64,000 nt of DNA from CAZAMB01 sp964486335 (GTDB lineage Bacteria; Planctomycetota; Phycisphaerae; UBA1845). The translations under genes and the position numbers were made by a program. The stretch covers positions 124,001 to 188,000 of the forward strand of contig CAZAMB010000007.1 in the NCBI GenBank assembly GCA_964486335.1, given 5' to 3'. This document shows, one piece after another, positions 34,464 to 42,936 of this stretch (the stretch's first letter is position 1; every line of letters begins with the position of its first letter). Under the pieces are notes generated by a model that was not told the DNA's origin, did not search any database, and saw only the letters and a program-made list of their open reading frames with translations.

Positions 34464-35380
34464 GCGATGCGGTGGACATGATGCAAACCGTCGGTGGCGC
34501 GAGTGCATGTGCTCGCGTCGGGGCCTTAGTCGAATTGACCAAGCCGCGCATTGCTTCGATGGTGGTGGTGACGGCGGCAGCCGGTTTTCTGATGGCCCAG
34601 CCGGTCCATTTGCCCGGAATCGACTTCGGCGCGTTTTTGGCGACCCTGGCGGGGATTGCCTTGGTCGGCGGAGGTGCAAACTCGCTCAATCAATACATCG
34701 AGGCGCGATTCGATCAGTTGATGCACCGCACCGAAGGGCGGCCCTTGCCGACCGGGCGACTCTTGCCGACAGAGGTCCTCTTTTTCGGCGTGGCCGTTTC
34801 ATCATTGGGACTCATCACCGTCCTGCTTTGGACACACCCGCTGGCCGCGCTGCTCACCGCCGTGACCCTCGTTGTTTACGTCTTTGCCTATACTCCACTG
34901 AAGCGCAAGACGCCGCTCTGCGTCTACGTCGGCGCGGTCCCGGGCGCGTTGCCTCCGGTGATCGGATGGGCGGCCGCCACGGGCACGGTGGCGACCCCTG
35001 CGTGGCTGTTGTTCGCCGTCATGTATTTTTGGCAACTGCCGCATTTCGCCGCTATCGCCTGGCAGTATCGTGAAGATTACGCTCGCGGCGGTTATCCCAT
35101 GTTGTCCGTTGGAGACATCGACGGGATGCGGACGTGTCGACACATGGTGTCCCACGCTGTTGCTCTCGTGACCGCGAGCCTGCTGCCGGCTCTGTCCGGA
35201 ATGACCGGACGGTTTTACGCCGCTTCCGCCATGGCGCTGGGCGCAGCCTTTCTTTGTTCGTGCGGACTGTTCGTTTGGCGGCGTTCGACGTTCCAGGCGC
35301 GAGCCGTCGTGATCGCATCAGTGCTGTATTTGCCCTTGTTGATGGCGACCCTGGTCATCGACCGCATTCTCGTGAGGTGA
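34460..35380 (+). CDS. ctaB: Protoheme IX farnesyltransferase (heme O synthase)
   Basis: A 306-residue UbiA-family membrane enzyme that attaches farnesyl to heme B, making heme O for CtaA. The two Asp-rich sites are seen: NSLNQYIEARFDQLMHRTEG with RPLPTG, and the second in HFAAIAWQYREDYARGGYPM. The stretch VVYVFAYTPLKRKTP is the conserved linker. It overlaps ctaA by ATGA. With ctaA it supplies heme A to the oxidase encoded just upstream. Confidence 0.95.
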   Translation: MSDAVDMMQTVGGASACARVGALVELTKPRIASMVVVTAAAGFLMAQPVHLPGIDFGAFLATLAGIALVGGGANSLNQYIEARFDQLMHRTEGRPLPTGRLLPTEVLFFGVAVSSLGLITVLLWTHPLAALLTAVTLVVYVFAYTPLKRKTPLCVYVGAVPGALPPVIGWAAATGTVATPAWLLFAVMYFWQLPHFAAIAWQYREDYARGGYPMLSVGDIDGMRTCRHMVSHAVALVTASLLPALSGMTGRFYAASAMALGAAFLCSCGLFVWRRSTFQARAVVIASVLYLPLLMATLVIDRILVR

Positions 35381-35382
35381 TT

Positions 35383-36408
35383 GTGTCAACCGCCGCGGTC
35401 GTCGTTCAACGCCTTCCAGGTTCCCGCGGTAACGCAGGTTCTTCTTCCAGCCCCATTGTGCAACTGGCCGGACTTGGACATCGATATGCCGATCGGCAGG
35501 CGCTTTCCGATTTGAATCTCGAGATTCCGGCGGGCTGCGTATTCGGACTCCTCGGCCCCAACGGAGGCGGAAAAACGACCCTGTTCAAGATTCTCGCGAC
35601 GTTGTTGGCGCCGTCGGAGGGGCGTGCGCTGATCAGCGGCGCCGACGTTGTGACCAGGCGTCGAGAAGTCCGTGAGCGAATCGGCATCGTATTTCAAATG
35701 CCGAGTCTCGACGTGTATCTGACGGTGGCGGAGAATCTCAAGCATCAGGGGAGCCTCTACGGTCTCGGCGGCGCGGAACTGCGAAATAGAAGCGCGGAGT
35801 TGTTGGATCGATTCGGCATTGCTGATCGAGCCGACGACCGAGTCAACAAACTTTCCGGCGGATTACAGCGCCGCGTGGAACTCGCCAAGAGCTTGTTGCA
35901 TCGACCGGACGTGCTGATCCTCGACGAGCCGAGTACCGGACTCGATCCCGGCGCGCGGTTGGCGTTGACCGATTACCTTGTGCAATTGCGAGATCGCGAC
36001 GGCGTGACGAGCCTGCTGACGACGCATCTGATGGATGAGGCCGATCGCTGTGACCATGTCGCCGTGATCGACCGCGGAAAGCTTGTTGCCCACGGGCCGC
36101 CTTCCGAATTGAAGGCCACGATCGGCGGAGATGTCGTCGCGATTCACGGGGCCGACGCTACTTCGCTTTCATTGCGAATCAGCGCTCGCTTCGACGTTCG
36201 GTGTGACATCGTCGAGGGCGTCATTCGCATCGAGCGCCCGCGCGGGCACGAATTCGTGCCCGATCTGATCGAGGCCTTTCCCGGCGAGATCGAAAGCGTC
36301 ACCGTCGGCAAACCCACGCTCGATGACGTATTTCAACGATTGACCGGACATGGACTCTGGGACGCGCCGGACCCGGCGGTTCCGAAAGGCGGACGGTCGC
36401 ATGGCTGA
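35383..36408 (+). CDS. ABC exporter ATP-binding protein
   Basis: A 341-residue nucleotide-binding subunit of the DrrA/NodI/CcmA type. Walker A is GPNGGGKTT, the signature LSGGLQRRVELAKSLL, Walker B LILDEPSTGLD and the switch histidine TTHLMDEAD. A regulatory C-terminal domain follows the ATPase. GTG 35383 starts 3 bp after ctaB and is preceded by GAGGTG; the longer upstream frame runs antiphase through ctaB. It works with the permease gene that overlaps it. Its position among heme A and SCO genes suggests a role in oxidase biogenesis, but the cargo is unknown. Confidence 0.9.
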   Translation: MSTAAVVVQRLPGSRGNAGSSSSPIVQLAGLGHRYADRQALSDLNLEIPAGCVFGLLGPNGGGKTTLFKILATLLAPSEGRALISGADVVTRRREVRERIGIVFQMPSLDVYLTVAENLKHQGSLYGLGGAELRNRSAELLDRFGIADRADDRVNKLSGGLQRRVELAKSLLHRPDVLILDEPSTGLDPGARLALTDYLVQLRDRDGVTSLLTTHLMDEADRCDHVAVIDRGKLVAHGPPSELKATIGGDVVAIHGADATSLSLRISARFDVRCDIVEGVIRIERPRGHEFVPDLIEAFPGEIESVTVGKPTLDDVFQRLTGHGLWDAPDPAVPKGGRSHG

Positions 36409-37207
36409 AACAGGTCTATCCGGCGGACGAATCTGGGTGCCCACGATCTCGCTGTGGCAGCGCGAAGTCGTTCGATTCCTCCGTCAGCGCAGCAGGGTCG
36501 TCGGGGCGCTCGGAACGCCGATCGTTTTCTGGGTGCTTATCGGATCGGGGCTGGGCCGATCGTTTCAGCCTCCGGGCGGCTCGGCGGAAGGTAGTACGCA
36601 TTACCTCGAGTACGCCTACCCCGGAACGCTGGCCATGATCGTGCTGTTTACAGCGATCTTCGCGATGATTTCGATCATCGAGGATCGCCGCGCGGGCTTC
36701 ATGCAGGCGGTGATTGCCGCGCCCGCGAGTCGTCTGTCGATCGTGCTTGGCAAGGTCCTCGGAAGCACCACGCTGGCCGTCGCACAGGCCATGTTGTTCC
36801 TCGTGTTTGCGCCGATCGCGGGCGTTCCGCTGTCGCTCGCGAGCGTGTTGATGTTGTTCGGAGTCCTGTTGCTTGTTTCGCTCGGTCTAAGCGGTCTGGG
36901 GTTCCTGACGGCCTGGCCCATGGAATCAACCCAGGGCTTTCATGCCATCATGAACCTCGTGCTCTTGCCCATGTGGCTGTTGTCGGGCGCCTTTTTCCCG
37001 GCGGAAGGGGCGTCGCGCTGGTTAAGCGTCATCATGACGATCAATCCGTTGACGTACGGAGTTTCCGCGATTCGCCATGTGCTGTATTCGGGCGGCGGGG
37101 GGGCGCTGCCGGCCATGCCGTCGCTGGCTGTGTCTCTGGCGGTTACAATTGTTTTTACGGTGGTGACAATCGCCTTGTCCGTTGGCTTGGTGACGCGAAA
37201 TCGTTGA
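36401..37207 (+). CDS. ABC-2 type permease
   Basis: A 268-residue membrane protein with six helices and a cytoplasmic N-terminus. The ABC-2 pattern is visible in EYAYPGTLAMIVLFTAIFA and in the coupling region IIEDRRAGFMQAVIAAPASR, with NPLTYGVSAIRHVL near the end. It overlaps the ATPase gene by eight bases, which fixes the start at ATG 36401. The two make one exporter. Confidence 0.92.
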   Translation: MAETGLSGGRIWVPTISLWQREVVRFLRQRSRVVGALGTPIVFWVLIGSGLGRSFQPPGGSAEGSTHYLEYAYPGTLAMIVLFTAIFAMISIIEDRRAGFMQAVIAAPASRLSIVLGKVLGSTTLAVAQAMLFLVFAPIAGVPLSLASVLMLFGVLLLVSLGLSGLGFLTAWPMESTQGFHAIMNLVLLPMWLLSGAFFPAEGASRWLSVIMTINPLTYGVSAIRHVLYSGGGGALPAMPSLAVSLAVTIVFTVVTIALSVGLVTRNR

Positions 37208-37223
37208 CTGTTGGAATTCGGTC

Positions 37224-37922
37224 ATGCCTGTCTCAACCACAAAACCGTCCGGCGAGCCGAGAATCGAAAACGAAATCGAAGCGAGTGAATCTCCATCGCC
37301 GACGGTGAGAGTTGTGCTTTGGGGCGGCTTGATTCTGGTTGTGGCCGGAGTCTTTTTCGCCTGGGCTCTCACATGGAAGACGGGACCGAACTTGGTGTCA
37401 GCCGAGCCGCTTCCGATCGGACCAACCGTGCCGGAGTTTTCCCTGACCGAGCGAAGCGGTGAGACCGTGACTCGTTCGGATCTGCTGGGCAAGGTCTGGG
37501 TTGCGGACTTCATTTTTTCGCGGTGCGCCGGACCGTGTCCGCAGTTGAGCGGCAAAATGCAACGGATGCAGGCGGATTTTGCGGATCAACCCGACGTGAA
37601 GCTCGTTTCGTTTATGCTCGATCCGACCAATGACACGCCCGCCGTCTTGCGCGACTATGCCAAACGCTTTCATGCCGATCCGCGCCAATGGTGGTTCTTA
37701 ACGACCACAAGCGAAAAAACGATGCACTCACTCGTGCAGCAGGGGTTCTTTCAGACGGTCATTCCGGCCTCCGGCAATCAGGAACTGATCCACAGCGAGT
37801 ACTTTGTTCTGATCGATCGGGCAGGTCGCATTCGCGCCGCCTATGCCGGTCTCGACGCCGACGCCAAACCTCGCGTCGTGGCGGATGTTCGTCGACTGCT
37901 TGCGGAGGCTCTGGCGCCTTGA
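37224..37922 (+). CDS. SCO1/SenC copper chaperone for CuA
   Basis: A 232-residue thioredoxin-fold protein anchored by one helix (about residues 29-49). The copper site is complete: FSRCAGPCPQL gives CxxxC and LIHSEYFVLID gives the distal histidine. SCO proteins load or reduce the CuA centre of subunit II. The N-terminal 28 residues are polar and probably cytoplasmic. It follows the permease by 16 bp and overlaps the DUF420 gene by TTGA. Confidence 0.93.
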   Translation: MPVSTTKPSGEPRIENEIEASESPSPTVRVVLWGGLILVVAGVFFAWALTWKTGPNLVSAEPLPIGPTVPEFSLTERSGETVTRSDLLGKVWVADFIFSRCAGPCPQLSGKMQRMQADFADQPDVKLVSFMLDPTNDTPAVLRDYAKRFHADPRQWWFLTTTSEKTMHSLVQQGFFQTVIPASGNQELIHSEYFVLIDRAGRIRAAYAGLDADAKPRVVADVRRLLAEALAP

Positions 37923-38356
37923 TCGAGCTTTCCGACTTGCCGCTGATCAACGCTTCGCTTAATACCATCGCATGTTTCTTGTTGTTGATCGGTCGATTTA
38001 TGATTCGGCGGGGACGTGTTCGGCAACACAAGACCTTCATGATCGCCGCTTTTTGCGTGTCGATACTTTTCCTGGCGACCTATCTTACCTATCGTTTCCT
38101 GGGATCGGATAAGAAATTCGGTGGAACGGGCTGGATTCGTCCTGTTTATTTCTTCATCCTCATCACCCATGTGACACTGGCGATGACCGTGCCGGTTCTG
38201 GCAACATGGACCCTGGCGCTCGGACTCAAGGGAAAGTTCGACCAGCACCGTCGTCTGGCTCGAATCACATTCCCCATTTGGGTCTATGTCTCCGTGACCG
38301 GCGTGATCGTGTATCTGCTTTTGTTTCGGCTCTATGGGCCGGCTGGACCGAATTGA
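37919..38356 (+). CDS. DUF420 membrane protein
   Basis: A 145-residue protein with four membrane helices: LPLINASLNTIACFLLLIGR, HKTFMIAAFCVSILFLATY, then a segment in RPVYFFILITHVTLA and the last in VYVSVTGVIVYLLLF. The HKxxM and LxxHxxLA histidines match the DUF420 family, which commonly lies beside SCO and cytochrome oxidase genes and may bind heme or copper. The start is TTG 37919, overlapping the SCO stop; GGAGG stands 10 bp upstream. Confidence 0.85.
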   Translation: MIELSDLPLINASLNTIACFLLLIGRFMIRRGRVRQHKTFMIAAFCVSILFLATYLTYRFLGSDKKFGGTGWIRPVYFFILITHVTLAMTVPVLATWTLALGLKGKFDQHRRLARITFPIWVYVSVTGVIVYLLLFRLYGPAGPN

Positions 38357-38456
38357 ACGCCGAACGCGGTAATGAACAAATGGCAAGCGCACAGCGTGCC
38401 TTGGGCTTGTCACCTCGCGGGTGGCTCGAATACACTGGAGCGGTTAACAGTCATCT

Positions 38457-38488
38457 GTGGCGAGCCGCGAACTTCAGTTCGCGCGGAT
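38457..38488 (+). repeat. REP-like palindrome, copy C
   Basis: The perfect stem CGCGAACT-TC-AGTTCGCG lies inside GTGGCGAGC...GCGGAT. Its left flank GAGCGGTTAACAG parallels copy B. It separates the DUF420 gene from two microprotein genes, about 100 bp after the DUF420 stop. Confidence 0.85.
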
Positions 38489-38593
38489 TCTCGTACATTT
38501 GACGATACACTTGGTCGTTAAGTGCTCTAGGCTGCAGGATCGGTGTGGGACGGCGGGACGTCTCCGGCTGGCGAATTCGGAAAGGAGTTCGAT

Positions 38594-38677
38594 GTGTTTG
38601 AATCGATTCTCGGTTTCGTCGTGTTGCTGGGCATCGTGTACCTGTTGTCGCTGAACTACCTGATCACCACGCGGTGA
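38594..38677 (+). CDS. 27-residue single-span microprotein 1
   Basis: GTG 38594 opens a 27-codon frame: FESILGFVVLLGIVYLLSLN followed by YLITTR. AAAGGAG stands at ideal spacing before the start. The product is a single membrane helix with an acidic start and a basic end, fitting an inward C-terminus. Length and form recall small subunits such as CydX or KdpF, but no sequence match to them is claimed. The overlapping ATG 38592 frame gives a Cys-rich 20-mer that looks like noise. It follows the oxidase cluster and precedes a second frame of exactly the same length. Confidence 0.65.
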   Translation: MFESILGFVVLLGIVYLLSLNYLITTR

Positions 38678-38736
38678 TGCGGACGCGACGTATGCCCGGC
38701 AATTTGAGTGCAATGGTTTGTTAAGTGGAGAGTGTC

Positions 38737-38820
38737 ATGCCGAATCTATTCGTGCTCGTGGTGGCGTTTGTTCTGGCGGTGAGTTTCGGACTCCTTGATT
38801 TCCTGATTCAAACCGCCTGA
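38737..38820 (+). CDS. 27-residue single-span microprotein 2
   Basis: ATG 38737 opens a 27-codon frame: MPNLFVLVVAFVLAVSFGLL then DFLIQTA. GGAGAG precedes it at good spacing. It is again one membrane helix, here with an acidic residue near its end. It lies 59 bp after microprotein 1 and 183 bp before tRNA-Tyr. Two independent small frames, each with a ribosome site and both purely helical, make chance unlikely. Confidence 0.6.
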   Translation: MPNLFVLVVAFVLAVSFGLLDFLIQTA

Positions 38821-39003
38821 CGTCGTGCCCGGCCGCGCCGGATTGGGTGCCTTCGGCTCCTTTGGGTCGCCAAACCGGCGGTCATGAGGCCCCGGCGAAG
38901 ACAGGGGGGTTCTTGTTGCGCGGTGGTTCTTGTTGTAGAACCTCCGCTTCCCGCTCGATATATCCGGTGGGTTCGCGAAGCGCGGCGACCGGGCATGAGC
39001 GTG

Positions 39004-39086
39004 GGGCGTGTGCCCGAGTGGCCAAAGGGGACGGGCTGTAAACCCGTTGGCGTTAGCCTTCGAAGGTTCGAATCCTTCCGCGCCCA
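39004..39086 (+). tRNA. tRNA-Tyr (anticodon GTA)
   Basis: The acceptor arm GGGCGTG pairs with CGCGCCC (one G-T pair), the D arm is CCC/GGG, the anticodon arm ACGGG-CTGTAAA-CCCGT presents GTA, a long variable arm (GGCGTTAGCC) marks a class II tRNA, and the T arm is GAAGG-TTCGAAT-CCTTC. The discriminator base is A; CCA is not encoded. It lies directly upstream of metF. Confidence 0.97.
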
Positions 39087-39110
39087 GTCCAATGCAGGCA
39101 GAATGGTCGA

Positions 39111-39983
39111 ATGCGCATTTCGGAGCGACTAAAGGCCGGCGGACCGACCCTGTCCTTTGAGTTTTTTCCTCCGAAGGACGACATCGGATTCTGGGATCTC
39201 TACAAGACCATCGAATCGCTCAAGCCTCTTTCACCCAGTTATGTCTCGGTTACTTACGGAGCGGGCGGCAGTACGCGCCGCAAGACTGTCGATCTCGTCG
39301 GTCGCATCAAACGCGATATCGGCATCGAGCCGATGGCCCACCTGACCTGCGTCGGGGCCACCAGCGACGAAATCGACCACGTCCTGGGCGAGCTTCGCGG
39401 GCAGAGCATCGAAAACATCCTCGCGCTTCGCGGTGATCCACCCGCTGGTTCGTCAACGTTTGTTCCTGTCGAAGGCGGGTTTCGCTACGCCGACCAGTTG
39501 GTGTCGTTCATTCGCCGTCAATCCGACCGCTTTTGCATCGGAGCGGCCTGCTACCCCGAGGGTCACCCCGAATCGCCCAGCCGCGACGTGGATTTGGAGA
39601 ACCTCAAACGCAAGGTCGACGCCGGCGTGGATTTTCTGATCACCCAGCTCTTTTTTGATAACGCCGATTTTTTTTCGTTTCGCGAAAGAGCCGACCGGGC
39701 CGGCATCCGCCTTCCGATCATCGCGGGCATCATGCCCGTGCTCAGCGTCGGCCAGACCAAGCGTTTCACCAAGATGTGCGGCGCGAAAATTCCGACGGAT
39801 CTGCTTCGCCGCATTGAAGCTGTCGAGGACGACGCGGAGGCCGTCCGTCACATCGGAATGTACCATTCGACGCGCCAATGCCTGGACCTGCTGCGAAACG
39901 GCGTCGCGGGCATTCACTTTTACACGTTGAATCGATCGACGGCGACCCGCGCTGTTTTTCAGTTTATTCGAACGGAACAATAG
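39111..39983 (+). CDS. metF: 5,10-methylenetetrahydrofolate reductase
   Basis: A 290-residue flavoprotein that reduces methylene-THF to methyl-THF, supplying the methyl group for methionine. It is a TIM barrel with the family motifs in order: FEFFPPKDD with the catalytic glutamate, VTYGAGGS, LRGDPPAG, the FAD-binding CYPEGHPES, ITQLFFDNADFF and PIIAGIMPV. Length matches bacterial MetF. ATG 39111 is only 24 bp after the tRNA, so they may share a transcript. No other methionine gene is near. Confidence 0.96.
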   Translation: MRISERLKAGGPTLSFEFFPPKDDIGFWDLYKTIESLKPLSPSYVSVTYGAGGSTRRKTVDLVGRIKRDIGIEPMAHLTCVGATSDEIDHVLGELRGQSIENILALRGDPPAGSSTFVPVEGGFRYADQLVSFIRRQSDRFCIGAACYPEGHPESPSRDVDLENLKRKVDAGVDFLITQLFFDNADFFSFRERADRAGIRLPIIAGIMPVLSVGQTKRFTKMCGAKIPTDLLRRIEAVEDDAEAVRHIGMYHSTRQCLDLLRNGVAGIHFYTLNRSTATRAVFQFIRTEQ

Positions 39984-40083
39984 GGAGCGAAGTTGGCGCA
40001 TTTCTCATTTCGTGACAGGATGCCTTTCGCAAGATCGTCCCTAATGTCAGCGACTCGAGTCTCGTATTGGACAGGAGGATGCG

Positions 40084-41205
40084 ATGGACAGGCGTTTGGC
40101 GTTGAATTCGGTAGTCTCATTTTTGTTGGCCTTCCCGGTCGGTGCGTCCTTCGCCGTCCAAAATGAGGTTTCAAACGATGCCATCGTCGCCGCCGGCGCA
40201 GGTGCACGTCTCGATGAGTTCGTAGAATCCATCGCCAAGGACCGAGGCTTCAGCGGAACTGTGCTAGTCGCCAATGCCGGCCGAATCCTACTCTACAAGG
40301 GCTACGGGCTGGCCGACCGCGAGGCCGGCACGCCCATCTTGCCCGACACGGCCTTTTGCATCGGTTCCAACACCAAGGCGTTTACCGCGGCGGCCATCCT
40401 GCGCTTGGAGCAGATGGGCAAGCTGACCGTGGAATCGCCAATCTCGAAATTCTTCGACAGCGTTCCCGACGACAAACAAACCATCACGATTCACCAGCTC
40501 CTGTCTCACTCGGCGGGATTCCACGAATATCACGATCAGCCGGGCGAGGGCGGCGATTTCGCCGAGATCAGCCGCGATCAGGCCCTCATGCGAATCTTTT
40601 CCCAGGAGTTGCGCTGCAAGCCCGGCGAAAAGTCAATGTACTCCAACTCCGGCTACACCTTGCTTGCGGCGATCATCGAAAACGCTTCGGGGATGAGCTA
40701 TGAGGTGTTTCTTCGCAAAGAGTTGTTCAAGCCCGCTAACATGACTCGCACGGGATTCTTTGGCGACAAGCTCTGGACGGCACAGGAAACCGCTCGCGGG
40801 TACGGCGAAAAAACAAACGGTGATAACCGCCCGCGCGATTGGCCGGCCGTGACCTGGTCGCTGAAGGGTGCCGGTGGAATCGTCTCGACCGTCGGCGACA
40901 TGTTCCGGTGGCATATCGCGCTCGGCGGCAACGATGTGCTCACCACCGAATCCAAATCCAGGTTGTTCAAGGCGCAGTTTCCGATGGGGGACGACTCGGT
41001 CGGCGAGGGCTATGGGTGGATGGTCGGCAAGACGCCGCGCGGAACCATGATGTTGAACACCGCCGGCGGCAGCGACTTCGGCTTTACCGCCGTGCTCCTC
41101 GAATATCCCGTGGAGGACGGTCTGATCGCCGTCATGAGCAACGCCGGTGAGGGAAAGAGCGACGGAGTGGCAAAGGGGCTTCATCGCCTCGTGTTCGGCA
41201 AGTGA
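40084..41205 (+). CDS. Exported serine hydrolase, beta-lactamase class C family
   Basis: A 373-residue protein with a signal peptide (to about ASFAVQ) and a penicillin-binding/beta-lactamase fold. Catalytic SNTK in CIGSNTKAFTAA gives SxxK; YSNSGY gives the Tyr-x-Asn motif; the third box reads NTAGGSDFGF. Members include D-aminopeptidases, esterases and peptidoglycan hydrolases, and the true substrate cannot be told from sequence, so resistance should not be assumed. GGACAGGAGG precedes ATG 40084. It converges on the MOSC gene with only eight bases between the stops. Confidence 0.9.
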   Translation: MDRRLALNSVVSFLLAFPVGASFAVQNEVSNDAIVAAGAGARLDEFVESIAKDRGFSGTVLVANAGRILLYKGYGLADREAGTPILPDTAFCIGSNTKAFTAAAILRLEQMGKLTVESPISKFFDSVPDDKQTITIHQLLSHSAGFHEYHDQPGEGGDFAEISRDQALMRIFSQELRCKPGEKSMYSNSGYTLLAAIIENASGMSYEVFLRKELFKPANMTRTGFFGDKLWTAQETARGYGEKTNGDNRPRDWPAVTWSLKGAGGIVSTVGDMFRWHIALGGNDVLTTESKSRLFKAQFPMGDDSVGEGYGWMVGKTPRGTMMLNTAGGSDFGFTAVLLEYPVEDGLIAVMSNAGEGKSDGVAKGLHRLVFGK

Positions 41206-41213
41206 CCGGCCGG

Positions 41214-41687
41214 TCACTTGGGATGCTCGATCGTTACGATATCGCCGACGGAAAGCGTTCCGCCGACCAGCACTTCGCCGTGTACGCCGCCCCGCTGGTT
41301 CGGTTTCAATGCGTCGCGAAGGCCCGCATGTTGCGTTTCCATGATGTTGCAGGGTTTGGTTTCGCCGTGAATGCGAATCCGCACCTCGCCGATCTGAAGA
41401 ACCGACCCCATCGCCGACGCAAGATCAATTCCCCCGATCAATAGGTTTGCGCGCCGCGCGTGCCATGGAATCGTCGCACCAAGCTCATGACAAACGTCGC
41501 TCCATGACTCCTCCGAAAGCAGCGTGATTTCCCGCTGCCCCTTCTTGCGGTTTTCCGTGTCGATTCCTCGTCCGGCCACGACGGTCGCGCAGTCCGTCTC
41601 CCGCATCGGCTCGCCGTCCGTCGGTCGGTGAGCAATGGATCGCAGCACACCGGTTCCAGCCATCGGTTGATTCCCTTGGGTCGCCAT
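41214..41687 (-). CDS. MOSC domain protein
   Basis: A 157-residue protein with the MOSC fold found at the end of molybdenum cofactor sulfurases. The conserved cysteine is in HGETKPCNIMET, followed by GGVHGEVLVGGTLSVGDIV. Stand-alone MOSC proteins are thought to bind molybdopterin or act on sulfur; moaC is the only other cofactor gene in the window, 40 kb away. ATG 41687 is used: the frame extends to 41729 but that part lies in repeat copy D. The ribosome site is weak. Confidence 0.85.
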   Translation of the reverse strand: MATQGNQPMAGTGVLRSIAHRPTDGEPMRETDCATVVAGRGIDTENRKKGQREITLLSEESWSDVCHELGATIPWHARRANLLIGGIDLASAMGSVLQIGEVRIRIHGETKPCNIMETQHAGLRDALKPNQRGGVHGEVLVGGTLSVGDIVTIEHPK

Positions 41688-41708
41688 CAGAGCATTCTCA
41701 ATGTCATC

Positions 41709-41740
41709 GTAACGAGCCGCGGACTTCACTCCGCGCGGAT
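41709..41740 (+). repeat. REP-like palindrome, copy D
   Basis: The core CGCGGA-CTTCAC-TCCGCG lies inside GTAACGAGC...GCGGAT, with the right-hand extension ending ...CTACGGTTGCACTG near 41781, as in copies A, F and H. It fills the gap between the MOSC and transporter genes, both leftward. Confidence 0.8.
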
Positions 41741-41818
41741 TCCCGAATGCCGCGGTTGCTCATTCACTACGGTTGCACTGAACCATTGCCGGGCTTCTCG
41801 AAGCCGGCTGACGTTTCG

Positions 41819-42226
41819 TCAGGCCGCCGGAGCCACACGTCCCAGGTCCGCGGCAATCAGCACGATTCCAGCCATCACCAGCGAAACCCCGGCCCACTGA
41901 CTCCACGTCAACCGCTCCGCTAGCGACGGGTGCAGTCTGGCGACGACGGCGATCAAAGCGAATCCGCCGCCCACCATGATCGGATAGGCGATGCTGATTT
42001 TCAATGCCCGGCTTTGCAAAGCGTACATGTAGAACGCCGCATTCAGGGCGAAAAATGTCAATCCGAGCACCAGCGTCCCACTGCCGAGCACCGTTCGGAT
42101 GGCTCCCGAGATTCCCTCCTTCAGCAGGCCGCCCGTGGATTCGACTCGCTGCACGCCGATTTTCATCAGCAGATTGCCGGTGGCGTTGAAAGCCAGGGCA
42201 ACAAACAGCGCCAGCCAGTATTTCAT
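41819..42226 (-). CDS. Small four-helix DMT-superfamily transporter
   Basis: A 135-residue membrane protein of the EamA / small multidrug resistance type. It has four helices, with FNATGNLLMKIGVQ at the first and ISIAYPIMVGGGFALIAVVA at the third, then WSQWAGVSLVMAGIVLIAAD. The membrane glutamate of true SMR pumps (Glu14 of EmrE) is Asn here, so proton-coupled drug export is unlikely; the ArnE/ArnF-like or generic EamA groups fit better. ATG 42226 has GAAAGGAAG upstream. Confidence 0.85.
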   Translation of the reverse strand: MKYWLALFVALAFNATGNLLMKIGVQRVESTGGLLKEGISGAIRTVLGSGTLVLGLTFFALNAAFYMYALQSRALKISIAYPIMVGGGFALIAVVARLHPSLAERLTWSQWAGVSLVMAGIVLIAADLGRVAPAA

Positions 42227-42384
42227 ACTCGCTTCCTTTCGATCGGATGTCCGGAGTGCATGATGCGAAGGAATAACGCCGATGCCCGTCTTGGACAAGT
42301 CATCCGGCCTTTTGTGGCCCGGTCCGGTTTGGTGCCCGATCGGCTCGATGGTAGGCTTTGGAGATTCGTTTTTCAGGTGCCCTG

Positions 42385-42933
42385 ATGAATCACTCTGCTC
42401 AACGACGCTGGTTTCTTCGGGCAATTGCCGCACTGGTGAACGTCGCCGTCGGCGCGGCGCTGGCGATCCCCGGAATTCGATTTGTGACCGCTTCGCTTCG
42501 TCGGCGCGGAACGGAACAGAGTTTTGTCCGGGTCGCGCTACTTGAATCCGTCCCGTTCGAACTTCCGTTTCGCGCGCCGGTTGTCATGGTGCGACGCGAT
42601 GCTTTCGTGCGCTTTCCACCCGGTCCGATCGGAAACGTGTGGCTTTTCCGGCAGGCGGATGTTGATGGCACGCCGCGATTGCAATGCTGGCAAACCATTT
42701 GCCCGCACTTGGGTTGCGGCATCGATTTTTCGAAGGAGGCTGACGCATTCAATTGCCCGTGCCACGCCGCCGAATTCGACAAATCAGGCCGGCGAACGTC
42801 TGGCCCTTCTCCACGCGATATGGACCGGCTCGAGTGCCGTGTTGCCGCGCCGGATGAAGAGGGCAAACGCTGGGTCGAGGTGCGATATCATCGGTTTGAA
42901 CCCGGCGTGGCGAATCGGCGGGTCCTCGGCTAG
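42385..42933 (+). CDS. Second Rieske iron-sulfur protein
   Basis: A 182-residue protein with an N-terminal anchor (QRRWFLRAIAALVNVAVGAA) of twin-arginine type and a Rieske domain: C106-P-H108-L-G-C111 and C124-P-C126-H127, all cluster ligands and disulfide cysteines present. It has no ferredoxin extension, unlike the product of the 20651 gene. The next gene, 653 bp on, is a cytochrome b-c fusion, so the two probably form a second bc-type complex. The start rests on ATG 42385, since upstream frame from TTG 42358 adds little. Confidence 0.9.
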   Translation: MNHSAQRRWFLRAIAALVNVAVGAALAIPGIRFVTASLRRRGTEQSFVRVALLESVPFELPFRAPVVMVRRDAFVRFPPGPIGNVWLFRQADVDGTPRLQCWQTICPHLGCGIDFSKEADAFNCPCHAAEFDKSGRRTSGPSPRDMDRLECRVAAPDEEGKRWVEVRYHRFEPGVANRRVLG

Positions 42934-42936
42934 TGT

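Noticed and set aside
38592..38654. ATG frame overlapping microprotein 1
   Set aside because: It would give a Cys-rich 20-residue peptide (MCLNRFSVSSCCWASC...) typical of an out-of-phase read. The GTG frame two bases on gives a clean membrane helix and a better-spaced ribosome site.
40084..41205. Antibiotic-resistance beta-lactamase
   Set aside because: The SxxK and YxN motifs are shared with many esterases and peptidases, and the third box differs from class C lactamases. Resistance cannot be inferred.
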